64,000 nucleotides of DNA from Massariosphaeria phaeospora. Its lineage: Eukaryota > Ascomycota > Dothideomycetes > Pleosporales. Below the pieces are notes generated by a model. That model worked only from the letters and a program-made list of their open reading frames with translations, was not told the origin of the DNA and ran no database searches. A program made the translations under genes and the position numbers. The stretch is from NCBI GenBank assembly GCA_011032825.1, contig JAADJZ010000012.1, positions 372,001 through 436,000 on the forward strand, given 5' to 3'. Numbering within the stretch: position 1 is the stretch's first letter; every line of letters begins with the position of its first letter. This document shows, one piece after another, positions 24,802 through 36,128 of the stretch.

Positions 24802-25092
24802 CTATTTCCACCACGCATGAGTGCGGCCTGAGGGTTGCATCTCTCTCGCTCGCGACGAGTTGTAGTTGCCGGGACACCCGGAGCCAAGGGGGCACATATC
24901 AATGGTACGTTCTTCCTTATCATGCTCACGCTGCAGGGCGCTCCTACATATGATTCCTTGGCCATCGCCTGTCTGGTGGTATTTGCCTTTGTCGAATTCG
25001 GTTCCAGCTAGGGATTTCACTGTGTCGCAGCATTCGTAGGTGAGTGGTTTGCAACTGCAGCCGCTGTATTTTGTGCGGATCTTCGTGCACAT
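24802..25092 (-). CDS. MC7: small cysteine-rich protein of the MC family
   Basis: This intronless ORF of 96 residues is on the minus strand. It opens MCTKIRTKYSGCSC and has Cys at 2, 12, 14, 21, 22, 49, 67 and 73. The centre QGIICRSAL matches ETVICKKSL of MC4. The usual terminal CxxC is here widened to C-x5-C (MCPLGSGC). The leader directly before the ATG contains tandem cgcacctac repeats, comparable to the ccaacctac repeats before MC4. The promoter array and 3' block are shared with MC4. There is no signal peptide and the function is unknown. The cassette is inverted relative to MC4-MC6. Confidence 0.74.
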   Translation of the reverse strand: MCTKIRTKYSGCSCKPLTYECCDTVKSLAGTEFDKGKYHQTGDGQGIICRSALQREHDKEERTIDMCPLGSGCPGNYNSSRAREMQPSGRTHAWWK

Positions 25093-25299
25093 TGTCGAGG
25101 TTCGTAGGTGCGTAGGTGCGTAGGTGCGTAGATACGTAGGTTGGCAGGTTGATAGGTTCGTAGTTCGTGATGTGATGGTGGTAGTGGTTTGCCGCAGGAG
25201 GGTTTTGGCAGACAGATAGATGTTTGTTCGGCGCGAGGATGTCTGTTTAAGAGAAAAGACTTGTGTAGTGGTCGAAACTGGCAGACTTAGATTGGAATG

Positions 25300-25705
25300 T
25301 GGTATTCAGTATTCAAAAGTGTGGTGTATTGGTGAAGAAGCAAAGAGGCAATCGTGCTCGTATTTGTATAGAGATTGACTCCTTATTATTGTGAGTCCGG
25401 CTCCTAATGAATCATCTATCGTGAATCCTAATAACGCCATCGTGAGTCCTGATGGGTCTATCATGAGTCCTAGTGACTCTAACGTGAGTCCCAATGACTC
25501 TATCATGAGTCCTAGTGACTCTAACGTGAGTCCCAATGACTCTATCGTGAGTCCTAATAACTCTACCGTAAGTTAATGACGCCGTCGTGAGTGTCAACGC
25601 CATCGTGAGTGCCAACGCCATCGTGAGTGCCAACGCTGTCGTGAGTCCCAATAACGCCGTCGTGAGTGCCAACGCCGTCGTGAGTCCTAATAACTCCTAG
25701 TCTTA
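25300..25705 (-). promoter_or_regulatory. MC7 promoter: TGACTC tandem array plus conserved core
   Basis: From about 25376 to 25705 the plus strand is a tandem array with unit gtgagtcctaatgactctat (about 20-24 bases) and many variants; five intact TGACTC cores occur, with others decayed to taactc. On the minus strand this is the same motif as in the MC4 promoter. Nearer the gene, the minus strand reads atacaaatacgagcacgatt, then gcttcttcaccaatacacca, the core shared by MC4-MC8. The core lies about 220 bp before the MC7 ATG. The distal edge of the array reaches the 3' side of MC8. Confidence 0.7.
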
Positions 25706-25864
25706 GCGTCCCAAGGTATGCTCTCGTGTCCGTGCTGTGCTTCTACGTGCCAGCGCCCACTGGTGGCTCCTGCCACACTGACTAAACCCCCGCCGCACCG
25801 CACCGCACCACACCTCCATCCCCACCTCCATCCCCAACCCCATCGCACACCCCTCCCCTCACCC

Positions 25865-26098
25865 CTACCACGCATACGGCTGCGAACTCCTCTTCCTATA
25901 CACACACGTCCAGCAGAACTCCGGCGCCTCATGAACCTGCGTCGGCACCATGAACGCCGCCCGACAGACCACAGCGCCCTCGCTGTTATGGACAAAGATT
26001 GTTCCGTCGACGGGCGGGTTTGCGCGCGCTCGGGGGCAGCGGATCCAGCCTTGGTCTTGGTGGGAGCAGAGGTAGCGCGTGCGGGTGCGGATGCACAT
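25865..26098 (-). CDS. MC8: small cysteine-rich protein of the MC family
   Basis: This intronless ORF of 77 residues is on the minus strand. The Met-Cys start at 26098 is chosen over an in-frame ATG at 26299, whose extra part is a Thr/Pro/His-rich leader. It opens MCIRTRTRYLCSH, so C2, C11 and H13 match MC4 and MC5 exactly, followed by C21, GAVVC (C45) and FCWTC (C62, C65). The C-terminus is basic and aromatic. There is no signal peptide. It lies directly upstream of MC7 on the same strand, as a second inverted cassette. The function is unknown. Confidence 0.7.
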   Translation of the reverse strand: MCIRTRTRYLCSHQDQGWIRCPRARANPPVDGTIFVHNSEGAVVCRAAFMVPTQVHEAPEFCWTCVYRKRSSQPYAW

Positions 26099-26329
26099 GG
26101 GGGTTGGTGGGTGGGGGTAAGGGGCGTGGGTGTGTAGAAGAGGGGTGTGGTGGGTGGGGTTTGGACGGTCGGTGGTGAGAACTGAGACGAGTTTGAGTAT
26201 GATCGTAAGGGAGTTGAGCTGAAGTCGGTGGGATTTTGAGGAGATGGCGTAACTGTTGAGATTCTTGGTGTAGATTCCGGGGTCAGCGTCTGCTTGCATA
26301 TATAGAGGCTAGTATTCAATGCCGCGAAG

Positions 26330-26395
26330 TCCGTACATTAGTGAAGAAGAGAAGGGCGCTGTCGTGCTGAGATCCGCATACGGTGTGTGCGTTGT
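26330..26395 (-). promoter_or_regulatory. MC8 core promoter
   Basis: On the minus strand ctcagcacgacagcgccctt and ctcttcttcactaatgtac match the conserved core of MC5 and MC7. It lies about 240 bp before the MC8 ATG. No TGACTC array is seen here. Confidence 0.5.
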
Positions 26396-27246
26396 CTGGT
26401 AGGTGGCTACATATTTTCAATCCATGCTGTGCATCTACGTGTCAGGCAGCAATCGAAGCCGTTTTTTGCCAGTGAACATTTAGGCGTGCATATGTGACTG
26501 GGTAATGCGATTATTGAGTACGCAAGAATGTGTGTGCAAATTTCAGAACATTTGTGCCATGGCGTAGAAGAAGTACGCGGTGCGGTCATTCGAGGGGAGG
26601 CTGGTAAGTGCTGATTGTGTTCGTTGGGACCGTGTAGCGTATAGAATTAGATGGAGTGATGTGTCCTGTGTTAAACACAAAGAAGAAAGTCGGTGTATGG
26701 TTTGGTGCGTAGTGATAAGAAGAGATCGTGCAGTGCTTTGCTGCTGTACGTAACTAGTAGGTGCCGGAAGCTTTGCAATGAGCAGGGAGGGAAGTGAGAC
26801 AACGCTCGCTTGCCCTCCCAGAGAAGCGTGAACTAGAAGGAGAGCAAGGAACAACGACGTAGTAAGAATGGAGAGGAATACCAATTCTTGCAAGGGTGGA
26901 TGCATCATGGTGCGATTTGACATCGTATCGTCGAGACGAAGTAGGTGGAAACGCTAACCGTTACGTAAATATCTTGTCTCAGACTCATGGACTGCTTGTG
27001 CTCCGAGATACCACCTAGTTTCGTGAAGTTTGCTTACTGGCATCGTAGTTCCCCTACGATGTCGCATGTGTGTTGTTTGCAACACCGCCGTCTTTGTCTC
27101 CTATGTCCATCAATCAGCACACCTATCCAAGCAAAAGATAACGCAAACATGACCCAAGCAGAACGCCGCTGCCTTCATATATAAGCTGCCCACTGTAGGC
27201 CAATACTGAATCGGTACCTTTGAGAAATTCTCGCATCGCTTCCATC
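26396..27246. other. Intergenic, no supported gene
   Basis: A minus-strand frame at 26543-26923 (126 codons) contains a hydrophobic stretch but no family feature; I do not call it. The right end is the promoter of the ATPase gene, with catatataagc near 27176-27186. Confidence 0.4.
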
Positions 27247-28920
27247 ATGACTGACTTCCCCGACTCAGTTCTCAAAGATTCCATGTCAGACATGACGTTA
27301 GCCGACACTACCACTACTCCACCTACCGAGCAACCCCCTAACTCAGATTCCCCAGTCGAAGCAGATGAGCTACATCGATATCAGTCGCTGCTCAGCCCTG
27401 CTCGTGCCGACCGCAAATCAGGCTCGGTAGTCTCAGAGGAGGTCATGACCGCACCACTGGTATGGTGGGATGTAAAACAACACATCGACCGCAAGGACCA
27501 AGATGGATTACACCAATACGCGGTACTTGGCCACGCCCCAGAGGAAACCGGAGAGACGCCTAAGCCAGTGCTGCTCAACACTAACATGCCGTGGTCGGCG
27601 TTCCTCTGTGGATCGCAGGGCTCCGGCAAGTCGCATACGCTGTCTTGCATGCTCGAGAACTGCATGCTGGAGGACGACCGGATCGGAAAGAACCCGCACC
27701 CGCTCGCAGGGCTGGTCTTTCACTACGATAGTTCGCAGAGCAGTGGCATGTGCGAAGCAGCTTATCTCTGCTCTTCCATTCCGACGACTGTGCTCGTGAG
27801 CCCAAGCAACTACGGACGCCTCAAGCAGCAATACGAAGCCATGGCTGCGAAGCAGGGAGAAGAGATCAAGGTTGAGAGACTGCGGCTTCTGCCTTCGCAT
27901 CTGAATACGGAGCGGGTGAAGACGTTGATGGCGGTGGGGAAGGGGGACGAAATTCCGCTATACATGCATGTAAGAGGAACCTCCATGGTCAATATTTTTG
28001 GTGTACTGACGTGTCCGCCAGCTCTTGATCAAAATCCTGCGGGATATGGCAACGGAGCGAGAGGGTAGCGGCGAATTCAACTACACTGATTTCGTTACAA
28101 GATTAGCATCTCAGTCTTTGATGGACAAGCAGAATCAGCCACTGCAGATGCGGCTCCATTTACTGGAGAGTTTCTTGGATATCCCCCGGAAAGTACGTTT
28201 GCGGCTGCACTGGCGAAGGTTAAATTGATAGCGAAGAGTCCATCGCTCTACAGTTCGTCTGATAGCTCACCCAAGGCTCTAGTCAGGCATACCGGACCCA
28301 ACAATCTCATCGGGAGACCGGGTACACTTACTGTGATTGACCTTACAGATCCGATCATTGATGCGGACTCCGCCTGCGTGTTGTTCGACATTTGTCTCTC
28401 GGTTTACCTCTCACAGACACATTGCGGAAAGATCGTCGCGCTCGACGAGGCGCACAACTACATGTCCGAGGAAAGCGCAGCGGCGAAGCAGTTCACCGGG
28501 AAGCTCTTGAAGACGATCAGAGAACAGCGGCACCAAGGCGCCCGCGTTGTCATCGCGACACAGGAGCCGACCATCAACACGTCGTTGCTGGACTTGTGTA
28601 GCATCACCATGGTGCATCGGTGCACGAGCCCGGCGTGGTTTACTGTCCTGAAGAAGCACGTGGCCGCCTTGTTCCTGAGCAAGAGCAATGCCGGAGATGG
28701 CGAGGAAGAAAACGGGCAAGTAGATGACCGCGTCTTGTTCGAGATTATCGTCCGATTGAAATTGGGGGAGAGTTTGCTGTTCTGTCCCACCGCAGCGATC
28801 GATGTGGAGGAGGAGCAGGGAGTCTTGCGGATGGTTGGCGGATACGTCAAGTTTCGCACGAGGAAGAGGTTGACGGCGGATGGAGGCCAGAGCAAGCTTG
28901 CTGGAGATGCGTCGGTGTAA
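27247..28920 (+). CDS. HerA/FtsK-like P-loop ATPase of unknown role
   Basis: Exons are 27247-27969, 28022-28192 and about 28276-28920, for roughly 510 residues. Intron 1 (gtaaga..cgccag) is firm. Intron 2 has donor gtacgt at 28193; its acceptor is uncertain (cccaag at 28275, or one about 40 bp earlier, both in frame). Walker A is GSQGSGKS at residues 122-129. Walker B is KIVALDEAHNYM, followed by IREQRHQGARVVIATQEP, the sensor-like region of the HerA/VirB4-type superfamily. TLTVIDLTDPIIDADSACVLFDI is typical of the fungal branch of this family. Members are predicted DNA-pumping or remodelling ATPases without an assigned role in fungi. The protein has no membrane segment. Confidence 0.75.
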
Positions 28921-29857
28921 ACAGAAGGTTTCCATGAAGGTGTCAAACATATATTGACTGCAGATAGAAGTTCAGAGATCCCATGCCGTCGGCCCGTAGA
29001 TAGCTCTTGAATATTCAATACATTAGCCCGAAGTCGTGTATGTAATCATTGAACTCGGCGCCCCGTAAGAGCAGGACTCGGGTCCAAAAGGTCCCTCTGG
29101 GGTCTGGACCTTGGCTACCCGCCTAACGGTACGCCGCAGATAGTTCTCGTCGTGGTGACCCCGACGTGCACCCTAGCGGATTAATTGCCCAAGGCTTCTC
29201 TGCTCTTAAATCCAACTCGCACCAGCTCGTCTTATCTGTCGTCAACTGCACCCCGAGTCGCAGCTACGAAGACTCGGGCTCCTCTTGCGTTGTAGCTTGT
29301 CGCGGTCTGGATGGAGAAGATGGAGGTGGTGCCAGCGACGCGTGAAAGCGACGGCGGGTGGGTGAGTCAGCAGCTCAGCAGCTTGGCGCGACTGCTAGCG
29401 ACGCTCCGCTCGCCGGCTGCCCCGTCCTCGACCTCCTATCAACCCCCAAGTTGGCCCCATCGCGCTTTTATCCCCTCGTTATCCCGCGTTTCTCGGCTGC
29501 ACCAGCCCACAAGTGATCCGTCCAGCTGGCCTTGCACAGATAAGGTCCGTTCAAGCTAGCTTGACATGCCCCGAGCGGTTTGGCGCTGGTGCAGTGCCGG
29601 AGAACATGTTCCTGTGAATGGCTAGCTGTGGCGTCGCCCCGCCTGTTTAGGGAGGTCATGGGCCAGATCCCCCAAGCTTTCGCAAAGGCTTGCTTCTATG
29701 CAAGCTCCCCTCTTTGTGCCGAGAGGCTCAGGGTCTCTTTTCCTTTGGCTTGTCCATCTCTTGACATCTCTTGTCGTTGGACGACATCGCCATTTTCCCC
29801 TCGGGCGCATTTCTTACACCCTGATCGTTCGATTTCACGTTTAGTTCCAATGCCATC
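28921..29857. other. Intergenic, no gene seen
   Basis: The two frames near 29311-29559 and 29580-29861 have no recognisable motif. Pyrimidine-rich DNA before 29858 is likely the GT90 promoter. Confidence 0.45.
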
Positions 29858-31314
29858 ATGATGCGGAAGGCTTACCGACTGTCGTTCGCGCACCTTGCTT
29901 TTTACCTTTCCACTTTTGTTATCATCTCACAGCTGTGGTCGGTGTGGAAGCAGTCCCCACGCGCCTATTTCTCATTCATACCAAGCGGTTGGGACTTTGA
30001 CGCGGATGTCCACTCGAATGTCCACACCTTAACTAATGAGCAGTGCGACATTGCGTTTCCGAAACTCTACCATCGTCTCGACGAAGCGGTGCAGCGACGG
30101 CAAGGACGCAAGGTCCACGTACAGGACATCCAGATCACCGAGGGGAGATGCATGGTGCGGGTCATGATATACCAAGGCGAGGTAAGCTCTTTGCCGAAGC
30201 GCCAGCGTCTGTGTAACATGTTAACACGCAGTAGCTCTTCGTAGTCGACGCCGGTAAACCGGAAAAATGTTACGTCGCCAACGGCAACGAGCGCGAGCGC
30301 ATCCTCGGCACCCTCGCCCAAATCGATCGCGCTCTAGCCACGACTCCATCCTCAGACTCTTCCATCCCGAATATCGAATTCTCCCTATCTCTAGACGACC
30401 TGCCACGGCGATCCAAGGGCAAGGGCACATTCTTTGGGTATACCCGCAAGGATGGGCGCGCGTACGATGACGTCTGGCTAATGCCCAATTATGCATACTG
30501 GAGCTGGAACTATACACATGCGCCGAGCTGGAACAGCATCAGGCGGGAGATTGCCGATGCGGAGCAGCGTGTGCCATGGGAGCACAAGGACCCGCGCGTG
30601 GTATGGCGAGGCAAGGTCAAGATGGCCAAGCTGCGGAGCGAGCTGGTCAAGGTCAGCAAGGGCAAAGAATGGAGTGATATCAAGCCCGTTGTGATCAACA
30701 ACCCAAAGGACAAGCACACTAAGGATGTGATGAATTTGAGGGAATTCTGCGGGTACGTCTTCGGATTGAGGGGTTTATGAGAGAGCCATTGCAATCTACT
30801 AATATGCTACTAGGTACAAATTTACTGTCCAAACCGAAGGCACATCTTACTCTGGCCGCCTCAAGTACCTGCAACTCTGCCGCTCAGCAATCATCACGCA
30901 CCCGCTCGTATGGCAAGAATTCCACACACACCTCATGAGCCTCGCTGGCCCGGACATCAACTTCATTGAAGCATCTGAGAACTTCGGCAATCTCGACTCG
31001 GCCATGGAGTACTATCGCGCACACGACAGTGAGGCTGAGGAAATTGCGCGGAATAGCTATGAGATGTTCGCGCGGCGATATCTGACGCCGGCTGCGGTAA
31101 ATTGTGCCTCTGATCTTAGCGGCTGTGATAGTTGCTGATTTTACATTCGTAGGTTACTTGCTATTGGCGGCGCCTCTTTTGGACGTGGTCGTCCGTCCAG
31201 GGCTTCGAGCCGCAGCTCTACGTGCCCGATGAGCATGGTAACCAAGTTATGCGCGCGACGCCTTGGACTGCATTTGCCGCCAACTGGCCCCATGATCCCG
31301 CCAAGATACCGTAG
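29858..31314 (+). CDS. GT90 / CAP10-like glycosyltransferase
   Basis: Four exons, 29858-30181, 30235-30752, 30814-31096 and 31153-31314, keep frame and give 428 residues. The N-terminus has a type II anchor (about residues 8-27). The CAP10 domain is visible as YAYWSWNYTHAPSW, DPRVVWRGKVKMAKLRSEL, REFCGYKFTVQTEGTSYSGRLKYLQ and VWQEFHTHL. The family adds xylose or glucose to glycans in the secretory pathway; CAP10 itself is needed for the Cryptococcus capsule. In plant-associated ascomycetes such proteins are common and mostly of unknown acceptor. The ending WPHDPAKIP follows a normal splice. No break is seen. Confidence 0.9.
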
Positions 31315-32327
31315 GCTGGAAGGCCGACAGAAGCGTTGCCGAAGAAGCTCGCATGGTAGGAGTATTCTTGGTTTGATATACGATACCCACATTTTCCACG
31401 ATCTATTTTCAGCATATTTTCACGTTCTTGGTGGTCATCTACGTTCTCATAGTTCTTGAATTTAGGCGCTGGCGGTCGTCTTTGGTATTATACTCTTCTT
31501 GTTATATACCTGGTTGTTGTATGAGAGGTGAGACGCTATGGAGGAGTCTACACATGCTGACTTATCAGTAAATATGTGTGATCCGCTCAAGTCAGCCTTT
31601 AATTGTGTACTGGATAGTTGCATTGTAGATCGCGGTCCGTTCAATATCTATTTCAAAACGATCCTGATCGCCTCTACTTCTGTTAACTAATCTGGTGAAT
31701 AGACTTATGAGGTCCAATCAACAATTCCGCAGGCGGATAGGAGTCGATAGAGACTTGCACACTCTTGGTTAGGAAGCTAAGTTGTTGGTATAAGGCTGTT
31801 TCTAGTTCACACAGGCGGCCTCGGGACGCTGGCTCCGTGAATACCAATTAGTCACCTGACAAAATTGCACTTCGAAATACTCAAACCACTTCGACCTTCA
31901 TCCGATACGAGAATAGAAACATCAAGACGATAATTTTACCTCTCATTTGTGTTTCGTTCTTGAAACGGATATGGATTGGACCTCCATAACTTTTGATATT
32001 CCACCTCGGCAGATTTAAATTGCCGGCCAACGGCCAGTGGCCACAAACAGCCAATTCCAATTTCAACACATCACGCCAATCCGGCAGTGACTTCCATAGG
32101 CTCGGAACTTCTCCAGCTTTATTAGATCGGAGAATTTAACCTAGAACTGCAGGGGTTAGATTCATCAGACGACCGCCCTCAATTAAAAGCACTTTAACCC
32201 CAGACTTTCGCAACGACACGACAGATTAAAACCTGGGGTAAACCAATGGTCCGGGGGCGGGTATAAAAAGTGTCTATGAGCGCAAGCGCCACTCCGATAT
32301 CTCAGTAACGATCATCATCAGCCCAGC
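31315..32327. other. Intergenic, AT-richer, no gene seen
   Basis: No coding frame is supported. A TATA-like box (gggtataaaaagtg) at about 32259-32272 lies about 60 bp before the AA9 start codon and probably drives it. Confidence 0.55.
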
Positions 32328-33194
32328 ATGCAGTTCCTCACCAGTCTGCTCCTCGCCGCGACAGCCGTCCAAGCCCACTGTAAGCTTTCCCACAACTCCA
32401 GCCCCTCCCAGTCTAACCCCCCGATCCAGACACCTTCCCCCGCCTCGTCGTGAACGGCAAATCTGAAGCGGCCGACTGGTCCGCAACGCGCAAGACCAAG
32501 AACGCCGAGTCGAAGCAGGGCATCGAGAACCCGACCAACGGCGACATCCGCTGCTACTCGTCGGCCAATGCGGCGAATATCGTGAGCGTGCCGGCCGGCG
32601 CGGATATCCACTACATCTCCACGCAGCAAGTCAACCACCCTGGGCCGACGCAGTACTACCTCGCTAAAGTGCCGTCGGGCGCGTCGGTCACGTCGTGGGA
32701 TGGCTCGGGGGCAGTGTGGTTTAAAATTAGCACGACGATGCCGAGCGTGGATGCGAATAAGCAGATGACATGGCCGGGACAAAGTACGTATCTACCTACC
32801 CACCCCACCCCACCATCTTCCCTCCTCTCCCTTCCTTCCCACCGAGTAGTTAAGTAACCTCAACACAACACACGCTGACTCGCACGTCCCACCAGACGAG
32901 TACAAAACCCCCGCCGCCAAAATCCCCAAAACCACCCCCGACGGCGACTACCTGCTGCGCGTCGAGCACATCGCGCTGCACATGGCCAGCCAGGCCAACA
33001 AAGCGCAGTTTTACCTCGCGTGCTCGCAGATCAAGATCACGGGCGGAGGTGGAGGCAGCGGCAGCCCGGGCCCGCTGGTCAGCTTGCCCGGAGCGTACAA
33101 GAGTAGTGATCCGGGCATTTTGGTCAATTTGGGGACGATTCAGAGTGCGCCGTCGACGTATCAGCCTCCGGGACCGGCGGTGTGGAGCGGGTGA
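32328..33194 (+). CDS. AA9 lytic polysaccharide monooxygenase
   Basis: Three exons, 32328-32379, 32430-32783 and 32896-33194, give 234 residues. The signal peptide ([16 protein letters not shown]) ends right before His17, the N-terminal copper ligand of the histidine brace; intron 1 splits the codon after this His. The second ligand is probably His in [10 protein letters not shown]. The H-x8-Q-x-Y motif is present as [12 protein letters not shown]. The ending GPAVWSG is the normal end of an AA9 domain without a cellulose-binding module. The enzyme oxidatively cleaves cellulose or related glucans outside the cell. The stop lies within a sequence resembling a splice donor (ggtgagtg), so a longer form with a C-terminal module is possible but no CBM1 is seen downstream. 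Confidence 0.93.
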
Positions 33195-33354
33195 GTGGGG
33201 GGTTGTGGGAGAGTGGGGGGGGGGGATGCTGGGGATTTCTGATAAGGGGGTTGGAGGTGTGGAACGTGGATATGTGAACGCTCGATTCAAAGCTTTTCGT
33301 TGCCCTGCTTGCGATTCTCTCTCGCAATCTGCTCCCGCAGCGTCTCCGTAGGCG

Positions 33355-34378
33355 GCTAGCTCCCCAATTTCTTTATTACACCTCTGCTCATACAACGTGC
33401 CCCCTTCGGTCCAAGTCCGTTTCAACGTATACAGCGTCTCAAGCGGACTCTGCGCCTCGCGCCCCTCCTTCTCCAGCCCCCGCAGCTCGTCCAGCGAGGT
33501 ATATGCCATAGCCTATTCCTAACCAGTCAGCACATCGTACTCTGTGAGGATATCGTGCGGCGTTGCGGTGAACGAGTTCACCTTGAGCGTGCGCACAGCT
33601 TCCGGCGCTGGCGCCAGTAACGCGGCGAGAAGCAGCCGACCGACGTGTGTCATTCATGGTAGTGAACGACACGGGCTCTTTGCCTGTTCCCGGCAGCACC
33701 GCCTTGTTAGCTGGAAATCGTAGCTCCCTGCAAATGGCCTGATTTTGAAGTTCCTGATGTACAAGTCAAAACACGGGCCAGGGACGAGGTACGTGATCTG
33801 TAGGTTTTGGACGTGCTCGCGGATGTATTTGCGTACTTGGAGCTTGAGCTGGTGCGGTTTTCCGGTCGCAGACGAGGGGTTGTATTTGATGTCGGTGCGG
33901 TATTCGCTTGGGGAGAAGATGTGGATGGTAGGGGATGCTTCGGCGAGTTGGAGGAGTGGGATTTGAGCGAGGAGGACGTTGCGATTGAGGGCGGAGATGA
34001 CGGTGTCGAAGCCTGCGGGAAGGGCCAGACATCGATCTGGTAAATGGTGTAGTAAAATCGTTGTGTGGTAGTAGGAACCTCTGCTCGCGTGATTTCATTC
34101 TTTATTGCGGTTCCCGTACGGTTGATCGTAAATATCTTACCCTCGATACGCTCTTGCATCCTCTGAATTCATATCTCCAATCACTAGACGCCTTTCTCCC
34201 TGATCTGGCGAACATTTTGTGATTTCTTTTCTCCTTTTGACGTTGAAGTGAAGATTCCTATTTTTGCCAAGGATGCTTTTGCGTTTATGCCGCGAGGATG
34301 TACTATCTGATAAGGCCTGTTGCACTGAAGAGTAGGACTTACGGGGCACTTGGACGATATCCGACATAATGAAAGCAA
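33355..34378 (-). pseudogene. Broken NmrA-like (NAD(P)-binding) gene
   Basis: Pieces of an NmrA/isoflavone-reductase-like protein lie in different frames on the minus strand. In order they are MSDIVQVP (34367), GVRRLVIGDMNSEDARAYRG (34195-34140), FDTVISALNRNVLLAQIPLL (about 34014 on), YLVPGPCFDLYIRNFKIRPF (33800-33740), AVLPGTGKEPVSFTTMND (33705-33650), LTEYDVLTG (about 33555-33530) and SLDELRGLEKEGREA. A good intron (gtaagat..cccgcag, about 34139-34015) joins two of them. At least three frame changes elsewhere cannot be explained by introns, and the nucleotide-binding N-terminus is not recognisable. The gene is probably dead. Several separate sequencing errors would be the alternative. Confidence 0.75.
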
Positions 34379-34635
34379 TGTTCAGCGCTTCGAAGGTGCG
34401 ATTGTGATCCCACAGATGGGCGTGTTGGCGTGTTGTGGCGTGATGCAGGCGTCGCGGCGGGTAGACGATGTATCATGTGAGCTCTCGTGAACGATTTCGA
34501 CCACCTGCAAAATGTCTACAGTTCAGAACTTCCTAATAGCCCTAGATTTTGCCAATATACTTCAACTTCAAGCGCGTTTTTACCTAGTTAAAAAGTGATG
34601 ATTGCCATACCAGCGAAAAAGCCCCGCCGGTTACG

Positions 34636-36128
34636 TCATAGCCGCTCCGATGGGAGCGCACCTGTCATCGTCCTCTTCACCAACGATAACATCGAGTCCA
34701 GGCCAGCAGCTTCCGCCCTTCCCGCAGCTTCTGCAATCACTTCGGCATCGTCAAGTCTTGCGCCTCGTTCAATGAGCAGCCAGAAGATGCCTTCATGCTC
34801 CGACTCCACTGCGCCGATCATAGGTGACGGTGACTTTTGATTCGCGTCCATCCCGGCATCGAGCAACGTTCGAACTATCTCGATGAAGCCTTTCTTCGCT
34901 GCCACAAACAGGGATTCGGCAGCACCCTCGCAGTGCACATCTGCGCCGCGTTCTAAGAGTACAGTGAGTGTGGCTGTGTGTCCGTGGGATGCTGCCGCTT
35001 CCAGGTCTTTGCCGCGTATCTTCGCTCCGTGGTTTAGTAGAATGGCGACGACGTCGCTGTGACCTTTCTCGCAAGCTCCGTGCAATGGTGAATCCATCCA
35101 TTGCCATTGACTAGGGACCTCGATCGGAGTACCGAGCGATATAAGATGTTCCGTCATCGTCCGCCATCCCTCTCTTACTACATGGTGTAGGAGATCGAAC
35201 CAGAATGTCTCGCGAAAGGGCCTCAGATTCCACTTCGCTCTCTCAGCCAACATGAGATTGAATACTTCAACACTCGGGGTCCGTAGAGCGATTTTTGCGT
35301 AGCCCGGCCGATAGTCTTTTATGTAACGATCTGGTTGAAAGCCTTCAATGGACCACAGATCATGGGCGAACGGATTCCGATTTGAACTGAGAATATATCT
35401 CACCATCTCCACATCCCCATTCCCCGTCGCTATCTTCAATACATCGTATAGGTCACGCAGTCGGTGTCCGTTCCTTCTAGCAATGAAGAGATCCAAAATC
35501 TCAAATCGACGCACCAGGCCAGCAATGGTGATCGGAATCCCCAGATTGTTTCGACGCGGACGTATCCGTTGTGAGTCGATCAAGCTTTTGACGAGCGGCA
35601 TCTGATTTGTATATATAGCTGCAGCTAAGAGATCAGATTCGAAGCAATCCCTGACAAATGGTTCAAGCCCGTGGAAAAGTAGTTCCCGAACATGATTGTC
35701 GAAGCCCGCCCTAGTCATTAATTCAAGCACACAGGATGTGTAATCTTTTGCTTGGTTTTCATCTTCATTCTCAGCGGTCAATCTTTCAGCAACCTTTCGT
35801 ATGAGCGTTAACATCAAGAAACCACGAGTTCGACCCTCCCTTAGACGCTGCTCCAGATAAGGCCTTACAAAAGGCATCTTACTCAGAGGAACATTGCAGG
35901 AACGTATCAAGTTGGAGGTGACCAGTGCCTCAACTAGCTCCTGAGAGAAAAGCTCTAAGTTGAGGATTTAGCTTTGAGCCCCCCTGTCCGTTGAGTGTAC
36001 TCACTATTAACAAGGCGCAAACGCAACGCACGTTTGAGTTCACGAAGCTGAACTGCTTCAGCCAGAATAAGCCTGAATACCTCGAGGGGCAAGTTGGTAA
36101 GGTTACGGTCCGGAGAAGCGCCAGACAT
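34636..36128 (-). CDS. F-box-like / ankyrin-repeat protein
   Basis: Two exons, 36128-36005 and 35954-34636, are separated by a 50 bp intron (gtgagt..acttag) and give 480 residues. The N-terminus NLTNLPLEVFRLILAEAVQ resembles an F-box-like or PRANC-type start common in fungal ankyrin proteins. Several ankyrin repeats are clear in the C-terminal half: SPLHGACEKGHSDVVAILLN, AASHGHTATLTVLLERGAD, FVAAKKGFIEIVRTLLDAGM. Earlier degenerate repeats fill the middle. There is no signal peptide. The likely role is as a protein-binding scaffold, possibly a ubiquitin-ligase adaptor (inferred). Such genes expand and decay rapidly in fungi. Confidence 0.82.

Noticed and set aside
25391..25576. Repetitive 61-codon ORF (SPNDSIMSPSDSN type)
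   Set aside because: It is the translation of the TGACTC promoter array, which is shared with the MC4 promoter as DNA rather than as protein.
25376..25705. Possible CRISPR-like array
   Set aside because: Units are about 20-24 bases, directly adjacent, with no unique spacers, in a eukaryotic genome; it is a minisatellite.
26543..26923. 126-codon minus-strand ORF with hydrophobic start
   Set aside because: No family feature, no conserved promoter, and Ser/Leu-rich composition compatible with chance.
27067..27184. Possible ninth Met-Cys ORF (MCCLQHRRLCLLC)
   Set aside because: Cys spacing does not match the family, the frame starts upstream without a family-type leader, and no conserved promoter or CxxC end is present.
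32850..33509. 219-codon minus-strand ORF overlapping AA9
   Set aside because: Only its first part (SLDELRGLEKEGREA) belongs to the broken NmrA-like gene; the rest is an antisense reading of AA9 exon 3.
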